This document shows positions 17,993 through 28,815 of a DNA stretch of 64,000 nucleotides, in pieces. The notes beneath the pieces were generated by a model. The model was not told the DNA's origin. It did not search any database and saw only the letters and a list, made by a program, of their open reading frames with translations. This DNA comes from Chloroflexota bacterium (GTDB taxonomy: Bacteria > Chloroflexota > Limnocylindria > Limnocylindrales > CSP1-4), in the NCBI GenBank assembly GCA_021787395.1, contig JAJYLZ010000002.1, forward strand, positions 1 through 64,000, written 5' to 3'. Both the position numbers and the translations under genes were made by a program. Every line of letters begins with the position of its first letter. Position 1 is the stretch's first letter.

Positions 17993-19315
17993 CTATCCCG
18001 TGACGGGCTGCCCCGTGAGCGCCAGGCGCTCGATCAGGTCGGCGGCGCGCACGGTGCCCGCGCCCGACTGCATGCGGGCGGCGACGGCCGCCATGCGGGA
18101 GCGCAGCGCGGTGTCGGCCAGCAGCGCGTCGATCGCGCCCAGCAGCTCCTCGTCGCGGAAGCCGTAGGTCGAGAGACGCCGGCCGAACCCGGTCTCGTCC
18201 ACGCGCTGGGCGTTGTCCACCTGGTCCCAGAACAGCGGCAGCACGACCATCGGCTTGCCGTGGTGGAAGCTCTCGACCACGGTGTTGTTGCCGCCGTGGG
18301 TGATGACCAGGTCCACCATCGGCAGGATGGCGGGCTGGGGCAGGAACCCGTCGCCGGCCATGTTGTCGTGGAGGGCGATCTGGTCGGCGAGCGGGCCCTT
18401 GGACACGATGACCCGGTGCCCGGTGCGGCCCAGCAGGTCCACCAGCCGCTGCATCAGGCCCACGTCGGCCGAGCCGAGCGAGCCCAGCGAGAGATAGATC
18501 AGCGCGCCGGGGAGGCTGGCCAGGTGCTCGGGCAGCGCCCATGAGGTGTCGGGCTCGCGGACCGTCGAGTCCAGCTGGTGCCAGGTCGGCCCCAGCGGGA
18601 CGGCGCGCTCGTAGTCGGCCTCGCGCGGGTACGAGTAGAGGTTGAGGTACGGCGACTCGTGCATGAAGTCGGGCCCGTACGGCCCCCACGTCAGCCCCCC
18701 GGCGCCGTTGGCCCGGCAGAACGCGTCGAAGTCGGCCCACATGTCGCCGTGGGTCCGCCGCACCTCCTCGAGGAACGCCGGCCACTCCCGCCGGTCCTCG
18801 GCCGGATACCCCGACGAGAAGGGCGCGACCAGCGGGTCCTTGAGCTCGGCCGGGTTGCAGGACACGATCCGGACCCACGGGTGGCGCGTGGCCATGATCG
18901 CCGGGAACGAGACCACGTTGTCCTCGACGATGGCGTCGGGCGCCAGCTCCTCGACGATCTCCTGCAGCCGCGGCTGGACGTACTTCGCCCCGTCGATCAG
19001 GGCCTGGAACGTGGGCGCGATGAAGTCGCCCAGCTGCTCGATCGTCGGCTTGCGGAACACCGGCGCGGTGTCGCGGATGAAGTCGATCCAGAACTGGCCC
19101 GGGACCTCGGGCTCGGCGGGCGGCGGCCCGAGCCGCATCAGCCGCTCCTCGAAGCCGCGCTGCTCGAGGCTGCCGGCGAACGACTCCTCGACGATGAACA
19201 CCACACGGTGCCCGCGCTCCCGCAGCACTGCCCCGATGCCCGCGCAGTTGTTGGTCGGGCCGTAGGCGCCCTCCGGGAAGAACACGATCGTCTTGCGCTC
19301 GGCCACCGCTGCCAC
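17993..19315 (-). CDS. MGT-type UDP-glycosyltransferase
   Basis: A 440-residue GT-B glycosyltransferase of the GT1/MGT family. The C-terminal nucleotide-sugar region has YLSLGSLGSADVGLMQRLVD, LPQPAILPMVDLVITHGGNN and PLFWDQVDNAQRVDETGFG, the family's donor-binding motifs. It probably glycosylates a small hydrophobic acceptor. The GTG at 19315 is the longest reasonable start; a second GTG at 19306 has better spacing to a GAGG motif and may be the true start. It is transcribed alone on the minus strand. Confidence 0.87.
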   Translation of the reverse strand: MAAVAERKTIVFFPEGAYGPTNNCAGIGAVLRERGHRVVFIVEESFAGSLEQRGFEERLMRLGPPPAEPEVPGQFWIDFIRDTAPVFRKPTIEQLGDFIAPTFQALIDGAKYVQPRLQEIVEELAPDAIVEDNVVSFPAIMATRHPWVRIVSCNPAELKDPLVAPFSSGYPAEDRREWPAFLEEVRRTHGDMWADFDAFCRANGAGGLTWGPYGPDFMHESPYLNLYSYPREADYERAVPLGPTWHQLDSTVREPDTSWALPEHLASLPGALIYLSLGSLGSADVGLMQRLVDLLGRTGHRVIVSKGPLADQIALHDNMAGDGFLPQPAILPMVDLVITHGGNNTVVESFHHGKPMVVLPLFWDQVDNAQRVDETGFGRRLSTYGFRDEELLGAIDALLADTALRSRMAAVAARMQSGAGTVRAADLIERLALTGQPVTG

Positions 19316-19529
19316 CTCGTCGCTGGTCGGTCGTCATCGGGGCTCGGCCCCGGGCGCGTGGCCGGGCCGGCCGGTCCGCGGATGATCGCACGGCGCCGTT
19401 CCCGCAGGACCCGCGTTGCGGCCGGCGTCACGGGTCCCGCTTTCATGGTGGTCTCAGGTGCAGGGCGCTAGGCTTGACCCGCTGGCGCGTTCCCGGCCCG
19501 CTCCCGGAGCGCCGCACTGCGAGGACCCC

Positions 19530-19877
19530 ATGTACTACCGCGTTCATCCGTTCGGCTTCCCCGGCCTGTGGTGGCTGGTCGGCCTCATCTGCATCGTGGT
19601 GCTCGTCGTGGGCGTCGGCTGGCTGGTCGCCACGGCCCTGCGCGGCGGCCACCGCACGCCGCCGCAGCCGTGGCAGCCGCCGTACACCGGCGCTCCGCCC
19701 GCCTTCCCGCCGCAGGCCGGCACGACGCCGCCCGCCCCGATGCGCCCCACCCCGCACGACATCCTTCGGGAGCGGCTCGCGCGCGGGGAGATCTCGGTCG
19801 AGGAGTACCAGCGCACGGTCGCCGTGCTGGGGCCCGACCCGTACGCGCCTCAGCCTCCGCAGCCGCCCCAGGGCTAG
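19530..19877 (+). CDS. Single-span membrane protein with SHOCT domain
   Basis: A 115-residue protein. One membrane helix occupies residues about 10-35 (LWWLVGLICIVVLVVGVGWLV), then a Pro-rich linker, then a C-terminal SHOCT helix pair (DILRERLARGEISVEEYQR). SHOCT proteins are thought to mediate oligomerisation of membrane proteins. The stop codon TAG overlaps the TAG of the convergent EcfT gene in the palindrome CTAG, leaving no intergenic space. Confidence 0.75.
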   Translation: MYYRVHPFGFPGLWWLVGLICIVVLVVGVGWLVATALRGGHRTPPQPWQPPYTGAPPAFPPQAGTTPPAPMRPTPHDILRERLARGEISVEEYQRTVAVLGPDPYAPQPPQPPQG

Positions 19878-20644
19878 CCGGGGCGACCGGCCAGCAGCGC
19901 CACGACCGCGACCGCCAGCGCGCCCGCCGCCACGGCCGCGTCGAGCGGCGACCAGCGCACCTCCCGGTAGCGGCTGCGCGGGCCGGACCCGAACCCGCGC
20001 GCGTCCATGGCCAGCGCCAGCCGGTCGCCGTGGCGGATGGCGAGCACGAGCAGGCCCACCAGCATCCGGGGATGCCACCCGGCGCGAAGCCCCCGGGTCC
20101 GCCGCGCCTCGCGCAGGGTGCCCAGCTGGCCCGCGAGGCGCGGGATCGCCTGGTAGGCGGCGAGCGCCCCGTAGGCGAACCGCTCCGGCGCCCGGCCCTG
20201 CTGGACGAGCGAGTCCACGAGCGCCGTGGGGTCGGTCGTCTGGCCGAACACCACCCCCACGGCGACGACGGCCACGACCCGCGCCGCGACGCCGATCCCG
20301 CCCGCCACCCCGGCCGCCGTGAGCCGGAGCGGTCCGATCATCGCCAGCACCGCGTTCGACGGATCGGTGTTGGCGGCCGAGAACAGCATGTTCGTGACGC
20401 CGATGCCGACCGCGACCGCCCACAGCGGCGCGACGCCCGCGGCGAGCCGGGACGGCGCCAGGCGGCCCACCGACAGGCCGGCCAGGAGGGCGGCCGCGGC
20501 GATCACTGCCGCGGGCCGGACGTCGTACGAGAACGCGAGCGTCACCAGCCAGGCGAGCGCGATGGCCAGCTTGAGCAGCGGACTGGTCCGTCCCAGCGGG
20601 CTCGCCAGCGCGCGCTCCTCCACCTCGAGCCGACGGACGATCAC
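19874..20644 (-). CDS. ykoC: ECF transporter T component (YkoC-like)
   Basis: A 256-residue integral membrane EcfT protein. Several hydrophobic helices (LAIALAWLVTLAFSY, VVAVVAVGVVFGQTT) are followed by the cytoplasmic coupling-helix region with ARRTRGL and AMDARGFG, the two Ala-Arg-Gly-type motifs that contact the ATPases. The GTG start at 20644 makes a GTGA overlap with the ATPase gene. Gene order S-A-T behind a TPP riboswitch matches ykoEDC, so it likely imports hydroxymethylpyrimidine or another thiamine precursor. Confidence 0.88.
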   Translation of the reverse strand: MIVRRLEVEERALASPLGRTSPLLKLAIALAWLVTLAFSYDVRPAAVIAAAALLAGLSVGRLAPSRLAAGVAPLWAVAVGIGVTNMLFSAANTDPSNAVLAMIGPLRLTAAGVAGGIGVAARVVAVVAVGVVFGQTTDPTALVDSLVQQGRAPERFAYGALAAYQAIPRLAGQLGTLREARRTRGLRAGWHPRMLVGLLVLAIRHGDRLALAMDARGFGSGPRSRYREVRWSPLDAAVAAGALAVAVVALLAGRPG

Positions 20645-22128
20645 GCGACCGCCTCGTCGGCGACGACGCGGCCCCGCTCCAGCCGCACCACGCGGTCCGC
20701 GAAGGACGCGATGAAGCGCTCGTCGTGGGTGGCCGCGAGCACGGCCGTGCCGCCCGAGGCCTGCTCCGCCAGGATCTCCTCGAGCGCCTCGCAGCCGCGC
20801 CGGTCCTGGCCGAACGTGGGCTCGTCGAGCACCAGCAGCCGCGGCGCCCGGGCCAGCGCGGGCGCCAGCGAGAGGCGCCGCTGCTCCCCGCCCGAGAGGG
20901 TGTACGGGCTGCGGTCGCCGAAGTCGTCGAGCGGGAGGCCGAGGCGCTCCATCAGCGCCGCGACGGCGTCCGCCAGGACCCGGTCGCCAGGGTCCAGCCC
21001 GGCGAGGACCTCGCCGCGCACGGTGGGCGCGACGAACTGGGCCTCGGGGTCCGGGAACACGAGCCCGGCCCGGCGCGCGAGCTCGGCCGCCCGCAGACGC
21101 GAGGGGTCGGCGCCCCCGAGCCAGACCGCGCCGGCCAGGGGTCGAAGCAGCCCCGTCAGGAGTCGGGCCAGCGTGGACTTGCCGCTGCCGTTGGCCCCGA
21201 CCAGGGCCACCCGCTCGCCGGGGCGGATCTCGAGGTCCACGCCGTCGATCACGACGGGGCCGTCGTACGCGAACCGGACGCCGCGCGCCGCCAGGACCGG
21301 CGGCGCGTCCAGACCGACGGTGGGGGCGGGCCGCGGGCGGCGCCCCTCCCGACCCCGGCTGGCGCCGGCGGGCCCGGGCAGCCACGACCCCGCGGCCTCG
21401 ATGGCCGCGCGAGATCGGGCCAGCACCTCGTCCGGAGCGCCGACGTCGATGGGCCGGCCGTCGGGACCGAGCGCGAGCACGAGGTCGGCCAGGGGCCACG
21501 CCTCGTCCACGCGGTGCTCGACCAGGACGATCGTGGCCGACCGGGCGTCCCGGATGCGGGCCAGGCGGGCGGCGAACGCCCGGGCGCCGTCCGGGTCGAG
21601 GTTCGCGGTGGGCTCGTCGAGGACGAGCACCCCCGGCTCGGGCGCCAGCGCCCCGGCGAGGGCAAGCCGCTGCTGCTGGCCGCCCGAGAGGCGCGTCGTG
21701 CGCCGCCGCTCCAGGCCGCTCAGGCCGACCTCGGCCAGGGCGGCGGGCACGCGCTCGCGCATCGCCCCGGGTCGCCAGCCCCGGCACTCCAGCCCGAACG
21801 CGACGTCGTCCTCGACGCGGTCCATCACCAGCTGGCCCTCCGGGTCCTGGAACACCAGGCCGACGCGCGCGGCGACCGCCGGGCCGTCGGCCGAGACCGG
21901 GTCGAGCCCAGCCACCTCGAGGGTCCCGGTCCAGTCGCCGGGCAGCTCCCGGGGCACGAGGCCGGCCAGGGCGAGGGCCAGGGTGCTCTTGCCCGACCCG
22001 GACGGCCCGACGATGAGCAGGCAGCCGCCCGGCGGCACGTCGAAGCCGACCTCGGCGAAGGCTGGACCCGGACGGTCGGCGTAGCGGAACGAGGCCCCGA
22101 CCGCCCGGACGCGACCCGGGTCAGCCAG
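20641..22128 (-). CDS. ykoD: ECF transporter double ATPase (YkoD-like), probable CTG start
   Basis: A two-cassette ABC ATPase. The first cassette has Walker A GPSGSGKSTL, signature LSGGQQQRLALAG and Walker B VLVLDEPTANLD; the second has GANGSGKSTLARLL, LSGGEQRRLSLAP and LLVLDEPTFGQD. The first ATG/GTG/TTG codon in frame (GTG at 22038) would remove the conserved first strand (VGASFRYADRPGPAFAEV). A CTG at 22128, seven bases behind AAGGGG and overlapping the end of the ykoE-like gene, restores a full-length protein of about 495 residues. I use that start; it is inferred. Confidence 0.85.
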   Translation of the reverse strand: MADPGRVRAVGASFRYADRPGPAFAEVGFDVPPGGCLLIVGPSGSGKSTLALALAGLVPRELPGDWTGTLEVAGLDPVSADGPAVAARVGLVFQDPEGQLVMDRVEDDVAFGLECRGWRPGAMRERVPAALAEVGLSGLERRRTTRLSGGQQQRLALAGALAPEPGVLVLDEPTANLDPDGARAFAARLARIRDARSATIVLVEHRVDEAWPLADLVLALGPDGRPIDVGAPDEVLARSRAAIEAAGSWLPGPAGASRGREGRRPRPAPTVGLDAPPVLAARGVRFAYDGPVVIDGVDLEIRPGERVALVGANGSGKSTLARLLTGLLRPLAGAVWLGGADPSRLRAAELARRAGLVFPDPEAQFVAPTVRGEVLAGLDPGDRVLADAVAALMERLGLPLDDFGDRSPYTLSGGEQRRLSLAPALARAPRLLVLDEPTFGQDRRGCEALEEILAEQASGGTAVLAATHDERFIASFADRVVRLERGRVVADEAVA

Positions 22129-22714
22129 CGGGGAACCCCTTGAGGACGCCGGCCTGCCGGAGCGCGCGCACGAGCAGGATGGAGCCGCCGGCGACGATGA
22201 CGACGCTGGAGACCCCCATGAACACGCCCACCCAGAGCTGGGTGTCGGTGGCGACGTCCGGGAACCAGACGATCCAGTCGTGGATCCAGGCGGCCGCCGC
22301 GGACGCGATCGAGGCGAGCACCAGCACCGGGATCGACCAGTTGCGGTAGCGGGCGAGCAGGAACACGAGCTCGGCGGCGCCGCCCTGGACGAAGCCGGAC
22401 AGGATGGCGTCCGGGCCGAACTGGCTGCCGATGAACGCCGACAGGGCCGCCCCGACGAGCTCGGCGAACAGCGCCGCTCCGGGCTTGCGGACGATCAGCG
22501 GCGCGAGCACCGCGGGGACGAGCCACACGCCGTACAGGAGGTTCTTCGCGGGCGGGAAGAACACGAACACCGCGTCAAAGGGCCCCCAGACGAGGTTCCA
22601 CACCTGGAACACGACCCCGAAGACCACGCCGATGATCGCGGTCACCACGATGTCGCGGGTCCGCCACCTCGAGCCCCCCGAACCGAACGTCGCCCGGGAC
22701 GCAGCCGCCGTCAT
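22121..22714 (-). CDS. ykoE: ECF transporter substrate-binding S component (YkoE-like)
   Basis: A 197-residue membrane protein with five to six helices. The segment IIGVVFGVVFQVWNLVWGP and the LLYGVWLVPAVLAPLIVRKPGAA stretch fit the YkoE family of thiamine-precursor S components. It follows a TPP riboswitch by about 70 bases and is the first gene of an S-ATPase-T operon. A GGAGG lies about 10 bases before the ATG. Its end overlaps the ATPase gene by 8 bases. Confidence 0.88.
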   Translation of the reverse strand: MTAAASRATFGSGGSRWRTRDIVVTAIIGVVFGVVFQVWNLVWGPFDAVFVFFPPAKNLLYGVWLVPAVLAPLIVRKPGAALFAELVGAALSAFIGSQFGPDAILSGFVQGGAAELVFLLARYRNWSIPVLVLASIASAAAAWIHDWIVWFPDVATDTQLWVGVFMGVSSVVIVAGGSILLVRALRQAGVLKGFPAG

Positions 22715-22784
22715 CGCCTGACCACCTCCAGCTGCAAGTTCGCCGCCCCCGGATCACGGGGACGGCGACTGCCGCGGTGGGCCT

Positions 22785-22872
22785 GCTTCCTACACCGGTA
22801 CGAGCCGGATCAGGTTCAGCGGGTCTGTGGCTGACGCCACACTCTCAGCGCGCTCGGCGCTCCCCGGAGGCG
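22785..22872 (-). promoter_or_regulatory. TPP (THI-element) riboswitch
   Basis: Read on the minus strand, the conserved blocks appear in order: GGGGAGC, GCTGAGAGTGTGG, ACCCGCTGAACCTGATCCGG and TACCGGTGTAGGAA. These are the CUGAGA and ACCU/GAACCUGAUC pockets that bind the pyrimidine and pyrophosphate of TPP. It leads the ykoEDC operon. Between riboswitch and start codon is a strong hairpin (arms CGCCGTCCCC and GGGGGCGGCG) without a U tract, so control of translation seems more likely than termination. Confidence 0.95.
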
Positions 22873-22950
22873 GTATTCGGATTGTGCGCGGAGTCTACAC
22901 CCGGGCACCCTGACGGGACGAACGCCGGGCGCCCCGGGCCGGCCCGCGGC

Positions 22951-23835
22951 TCAGCCTGCCGCCCGGGCTGCCGGCACCCGGGAGCGGATCCAGGCGACCA
23001 CCTCGGCCAGCACCTGGTCGTGCTGCGGCTCGTGGTGGCACTCGTGGCGCAGGCCGGGCCACACCCGCCGCGTCACGTTGCCCTTGCCCTCGAACACCTC
23101 GGTCATCCGGGCCGGCACGATCGGGTCGGCGCCGCCCTGGAGCACGTAGGTGGGCATCGGCATCGCCTGCAGCCCGGGCAGCAGCACCCTGAGGCGGTCC
23201 TGCTCACCGAACGCCTCCACCGCGAAGCGGACCGTCGAGGAGTTGATGCACAGCGGGTCGGCGTCGGCGCGCTGCCGCACGGTCGGGTCGGACGAGAGCC
23301 CGTCCTCGGCCAGCCCGTTGGACATGCGCAGCCGGGGCACCGCCGACTGGAGCACCGTGGCCAGCGCCTTCTTCCAGCCGGGCGTCGCCGCGTCGATCGC
23401 CGGCGCCGAGAGCACCAGCAGGTCGGGCTGCGGGCGGCCGTGGCCCGCCACCACGTACCCGGTCGCGATCAGCCCTCCCAGCGAGTGCGCGTACATCACG
23501 AGCGGCAGGCCGGGCCGCTCGGCGCGGGTCGCCTCCACGCGGTTGGCGAGGTCGTCGTGGTACTGGCTCCAGTGGTCGACGTATGCCCGGAACCCGGACG
23601 AGCCGCCGAAGCCGCGGTGGTCGTAGCCGAACACGTCGATGCCGGCAGCGGTCAGCGCCGCGGCCACCGTCTCGTACCGCCCGGCGTGCTCGCCCAGCCC
23701 GTGGACGATGAGCGTCGACGCCCAGGGCTCCCCGGCCGCCGCCCAGTGCAGGGTCCGGAGCGTGGCCCCGTCGGGCATCCGGGCCGTGCCCTCCGCGGGG
23801 ACCAGCGGCTCGGCCGTCGCAGTCGCCGTTGTCAT
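22951..23835 (-). CDS. Alpha/beta hydrolase, monoacylglycerol lipase-like
   Basis: A 294-residue hydrolase of the lysophospholipase/monoglyceride lipase group. It has the oxyanion HGLGEHAGRYE, YDHRGFGGSSG, the nucleophile elbow AHSLGG, the acid in GGADPIVP and the base histidine in LRHECHHEP. It probably cleaves glycerolipid esters in the cytoplasm. The ATG at 23835 precedes an Ala/Thr-rich start. It is divergent from the MBL-fold gene with about 95 bp between. Confidence 0.9.
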   Translation of the reverse strand: MTTATATAEPLVPAEGTARMPDGATLRTLHWAAAGEPWASTLIVHGLGEHAGRYETVAAALTAAGIDVFGYDHRGFGGSSGFRAYVDHWSQYHDDLANRVEATRAERPGLPLVMYAHSLGGLIATGYVVAGHGRPQPDLLVLSAPAIDAATPGWKKALATVLQSAVPRLRMSNGLAEDGLSSDPTVRQRADADPLCINSSTVRFAVEAFGEQDRLRVLLPGLQAMPMPTYVLQGGADPIVPARMTEVFEGKGNVTRRVWPGLRHECHHEPQHDQVLAEVVAWIRSRVPAARAAG

Positions 23836-23930
23836 CGATGCCTCCTGGCGCGAACCCCCGCGCTGCAGACGGTACGCCCTGCGCGCGGGACCGCGCGAGC
23901 CGAGCGCGTCGCGATGCGTACGATGGCGAC

Positions 23931-24743
23931 ATGGCCGGGCGCTGGACCGAGGTGGCCGACGGCGTGTTCGTCCGCCGGTACCGCTTCTACGAGCAGAACA
24001 TCGTCGCGGTGGTGGACCGCGGCGAGGCGCTGCTCGTGGACACGCGGAGCACCTACCGGCAGGCCCGCGAGATCCTCGAGGACCTGCGGGCGGTCGGCGC
24101 GCCCCGGATCGCGGCCGTCGTCAACACCCACGGCCACTACGACCACGCGTTCGGCAACCGGGTCTTCCGGCCGGCGCCGGTCTGGGGCCACGTGCGAGCG
24201 GCCGCGATGCTCAGCCCCGGCGGCGGCCAGCGCGAGACGGCGATGCGGGACCTGCCGCGCCTGGCCGACGAGCTGGCCGAGGTCGAGCTCGACCCGCCGG
24301 ACCGGGTGTTCCCGGGCGAGGCGGAGGTGCCGGTGGGCGGCCGGCGCGTCCGGCTCGCGTTCCTCGGCCGGGGGCACACCGACAACGACGTCGTGGTCAC
24401 CGTCGAGGCGGCCGATGTGCTGCTCGTGGGCGACCTGCTCGAGGAGGGCGACGCCCCCTCGTTCGCCGACGCCTATCCCCTCGACTGGCCGGCGACCGCG
24501 GAGGCGATCCTCGCCCGCACCACCGATCGGACGGTGGTCGTCCCGGGCCACGGCGATCTGGGCGGTCGCGGGTTCGCGGCCCGGCAGGCGGCCGACCTCG
24601 CGGCGGTGGCGGACCTCGCCCGCCGGGTGCACGCAGGCGCGCTCGATCTCGAGGCGGCGGTCGCGGCGTCGCCGTTCCCGCCCGAGCAGAGCCGCGAGCC
24701 CCTGGAGCGGGCGCTCGCCCAGCTGCGCGGCGAGCTCGGCTGA
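23931..24743 (+). CDS. MBL-fold metallohydrolase
   Basis: A 270-residue metallo-beta-lactamase-fold protein. The metal motif is NTHGHYDH (HXHXDH) near residue 65, followed by the third-strand histidine in GRGHTDND, aspartate in LLVGDLLEEG and a late histidine in VVPGHGD, together a full dinuclear site. Substrate unknown; the family covers lactonases, glyoxalases and quinolone-type hydrolases. The ATG at 23931 gives the usual start (WTEVADGVFVRRY). Confidence 0.88.
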   Translation: MAGRWTEVADGVFVRRYRFYEQNIVAVVDRGEALLVDTRSTYRQAREILEDLRAVGAPRIAAVVNTHGHYDHAFGNRVFRPAPVWGHVRAAAMLSPGGGQRETAMRDLPRLADELAEVELDPPDRVFPGEAEVPVGGRRVRLAFLGRGHTDNDVVVTVEAADVLLVGDLLEEGDAPSFADAYPLDWPATAEAILARTTDRTVVVPGHGDLGGRGFAARQAADLAAVADLARRVHAGALDLEAAVAASPFPPEQSREPLERALAQLRGELG

Positions 24744-24804
24744 CCCGGTCGCCGCCGCGCCGTCGTACCCCGCGCGGGTGCCGGCGCCGGCGAGGCGGCC
24801 GCGG

Positions 24805-25818
24805 TCAGCCTGCCGGCGCGGCCACGCGCACCACCCAGCGGCCGCGCGCCAGGCCGGCGTGGATCGCGTCGAGCGCGGGCTCGAGGGTGTCCAGCGTCAC
24901 CTCGGTGATCCCGTCGGCGATCCCCCGGGGGAGGAGGTCCCCGGCGAGGCGGCCCCACAGGGCGCGGCGGCGCTCGATCGCCATGTTCGCGGAGTCCATC
25001 CCCAGCAGCGCGCAGCCGCGGAGGATGAACGGGAACACGGTCGTGGCGAGCTCCGCGCCGGATGCGTTCCCTGACGAGGCCACGGCCGCGCCGATGCGCA
25101 GGGTCCGGAGCACGTAGGGCAGCGTGGCGGCGCCCACCGTGTCCACGGCTCCCGCCCACCGCTCGCGCTCCAGGGGCCGACCCGGTCCGGTGACCTCCTC
25201 GCGGGCCAGGAAGCCGCTCGCGCCGAGGTCCCGCAGGCGGTCGTGCTCGTCCGCCTTGCCGGTGGCCGCCCACACCTCGTGCCCGCGCGCGGACAGGATG
25301 GCGATCGCCGCCGAGCCGACCCCGCCGGAGGCGCCCGTGACCAGCACCGGCCCGGCGCCGGGCTCCAGTCCGCGATCCTCCAGCGCCGCCACGCTCATCG
25401 CCGCGGTGAAGCCCGCGGTGCCGATCTCCATGGCATCCTTGGCGGTGAGGCCCGCCGGCATCGGGACGGCCCACGCCGATGGGATCCGCGCCAGCTCCCC
25501 GTACCCGCCGTGGCGGGCGACACCGATGTCGTAGCCGTTGGCGAGCACGGCGCTGCCCACCGGGAACGCGTCGTCCTCAGACGCCACCACGGTCCCCGCC
25601 AGGTCGATCCCCGGGATCAGGGGGTAGCCGCGGGCGACCCTGCCGTCCTCGCGTGCCGCCAGCGCGTCCTTGAAGTTGACCCCCGACCACTCCACCCGGA
25701 CCGTCACCTCCCCGGGAGGGAGGTCGCGCGGGTCCATCTCGCGCACGCCCCGGCTGAAGGGGCCCCCGGCGGGCTTGTCGACGACGAAGGCTCGGAACGA
25801 GGCGGGCAGCTCAGGCAT
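24805..25818 (-). CDS. Quinone oxidoreductase, YhdH/YhfP (acrylyl-CoA reductase-like) family
   Basis: A 337-residue medium-chain reductase without zinc ligands. VRVEWSGVNFKDALAAR, IPGIDLAGTVVASED and the NADPH motif VTGASGGVGSAA are characteristic, as is LGMDSANM near the C-terminus, where the family has LLGIDSV. It likely reduces an activated enone or acryloyl-CoA. The ATG at 25818 agrees with the family's length. It is a monocistronic minus-strand gene. Confidence 0.9.
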   Translation of the reverse strand: MPELPASFRAFVVDKPAGGPFSRGVREMDPRDLPPGEVTVRVEWSGVNFKDALAAREDGRVARGYPLIPGIDLAGTVVASEDDAFPVGSAVLANGYDIGVARHGGYGELARIPSAWAVPMPAGLTAKDAMEIGTAGFTAAMSVAALEDRGLEPGAGPVLVTGASGGVGSAAIAILSARGHEVWAATGKADEHDRLRDLGASGFLAREEVTGPGRPLERERWAGAVDTVGAATLPYVLRTLRIGAAVASSGNASGAELATTVFPFILRGCALLGMDSANMAIERRRALWGRLAGDLLPRGIADGITEVTLDTLEPALDAIHAGLARGRWVVRVAAPAG

Positions 25819-26009
25819 GCGGCGATGATAGGCGAGCCGTCTGGCCGGGCCCCTGGCCGGTGCACTCGCCCAGCGAGCCAGACCGGACCGGGTCCGCCGC
25901 GGCGCCCACGATTGCAGTTCGGTTGCGTCTGGGCGCGAGGGCTTGACGGAACCGCCCCCGCTCCCCCATCCTGCGCAGCCTGATGACCCACACGACTGTG
26001 TCCTGGTTG

Positions 26010-27590
<1,581 letters not shown>

Positions 27591-27600
27591 GACCGCCACG

Positions 27601-28809
27601 ATGGCCCCAGACGACGGCACCGCGCGGCGAGCCGACAGCTCCCCCGCGTCGGAGTTCGACATCCCCGGCGACGCGGCCGGCATCGAGGGCCTGGCGGCCG
27701 CCGGGCTCGCCCCGGGCCGGGCCTCTGCGGCGGCCCGCCGGGCGTCGCCTGCCTCCAGTCCGCCGCTCGGCACCGGGCGGGTCGAGACCGTGCCGGTGGG
27801 CACCCTGACGCTCGAGTCGGGGGCCTCGCTGCCGGTCACGGTCGCCTACCGGCACGACGGCCCCGGCCCCGACGCGCCCCAGGCGCTGGTGGTCCACGCG
27901 CTCACCGGGTCCGCGGACGCGGCCGGCGACTGGTGGGAGCCGGTCATCGGCCCCGGACGGGCGCTCGACACCGACCGGGTGGGCGTGCTGTGCGCGAACC
28001 TGCTCGGCGGGCGGTATGGGACCACCGGTCCGACGTCCCCCCACCCCGGCACCGGCAGCCCCTACGGCTCGGCATTCCCGCAGCCCACCGTGCGCGACGA
28101 GGCCGCCGTCCTGTGGGCGCTGGCCGACCGCCTCGGCATCGAGCGGTTCGCGCTCGTCGCCGGAGGCTCGCTGGGCGGCATGGTGGCCCAGGAGGTGGCG
28201 CTCGCCCGGCCGGGCGCGGCCGGGCACGTCGCGGTGCTCGGCGCGCCCGCCGCGACGGGCGCCATGGCGCTCGGCTGGAACCACATCCAGCTCGGGCTGA
28301 TCGACGCGCTGGGCGAGCGGGGGCTCGAGCTGGCCCGCCAGCTGGCGATGACCACCTACCGCTCGGAGGCGGACTTCGACGGCCGATTCGGCCGCTCGGT
28401 CGAGGACGACGGGCGCTTCACCGTCTCGTCGTATCTCGACTACCAGGGCCACAAGATCCTGGGCCGCTTCGACCCGGACACGTACCGCGTGCTCGTGCGC
28501 GTCATGGACAACCACGACGTCGGCCGGGGCCGCGGCGGAACGCTCGAGGCGTTCCGGGCGCTGGCGGCGTCGGGGACCGGCCTCACCGGCATCGGCATCG
28601 AGGGCGACATCCTGTTCGGGCCCGACCAGGTCCGCCGGCTGGTGGACGAGGCCGTCGGCGCCGGCGTGGACGCCTCGTACCGCGAGATCCGGTCGGCAAA
28701 GGGGCACGACGCGTTCCTGATCGAGTGGGAGCAGCTCACCGCGTTCCTGTCCGACGCGCTGGCCGATGCCCTGGGGCGCGCGACCCGCGAGGTCACGGCC
28801 ACCGCATAG
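27601..28809 (+). CDS. metX: Homoserine O-acetyltransferase with long N-terminal extension
   Basis: A 402-residue alpha/beta-hydrolase-fold acetyltransferase giving O-acetylhomoserine for MetY. Family features are VVHALTGSADAAGDWW, the nucleophile elbow GGSLGGMVAQE, the acid in GIEGDILFGP and the histidine in KGHDAFLIE. The first 60 residues are Ala/Ser/Arg-rich and not part of the fold; no internal start has better support. It stands 10 bases behind metY, so co-transcription and coupled control by the leader are expected. Confidence 0.95.
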   Translation: MAPDDGTARRADSSPASEFDIPGDAAGIEGLAAAGLAPGRASAAARRASPASSPPLGTGRVETVPVGTLTLESGASLPVTVAYRHDGPGPDAPQALVVHALTGSADAAGDWWEPVIGPGRALDTDRVGVLCANLLGGRYGTTGPTSPHPGTGSPYGSAFPQPTVRDEAAVLWALADRLGIERFALVAGGSLGGMVAQEVALARPGAAGHVAVLGAPAATGAMALGWNHIQLGLIDALGERGLELARQLAMTTYRSEADFDGRFGRSVEDDGRFTVSSYLDYQGHKILGRFDPDTYRVLVRVMDNHDVGRGRGGTLEAFRALAASGTGLTGIGIEGDILFGPDQVRRLVDEAVGAGVDASYREIRSAKGHDAFLIEWEQLTAFLSDALADALGRATREVTATA

Positions 28810-28815
28810 AGCGGG

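Noticed and set aside
22575-22757. Possible Rho-independent terminator after the TPP riboswitch
   Set aside because: A strong GC hairpin exists at about 22741-22770, but no T tract follows on the minus strand. Translational control is more consistent.
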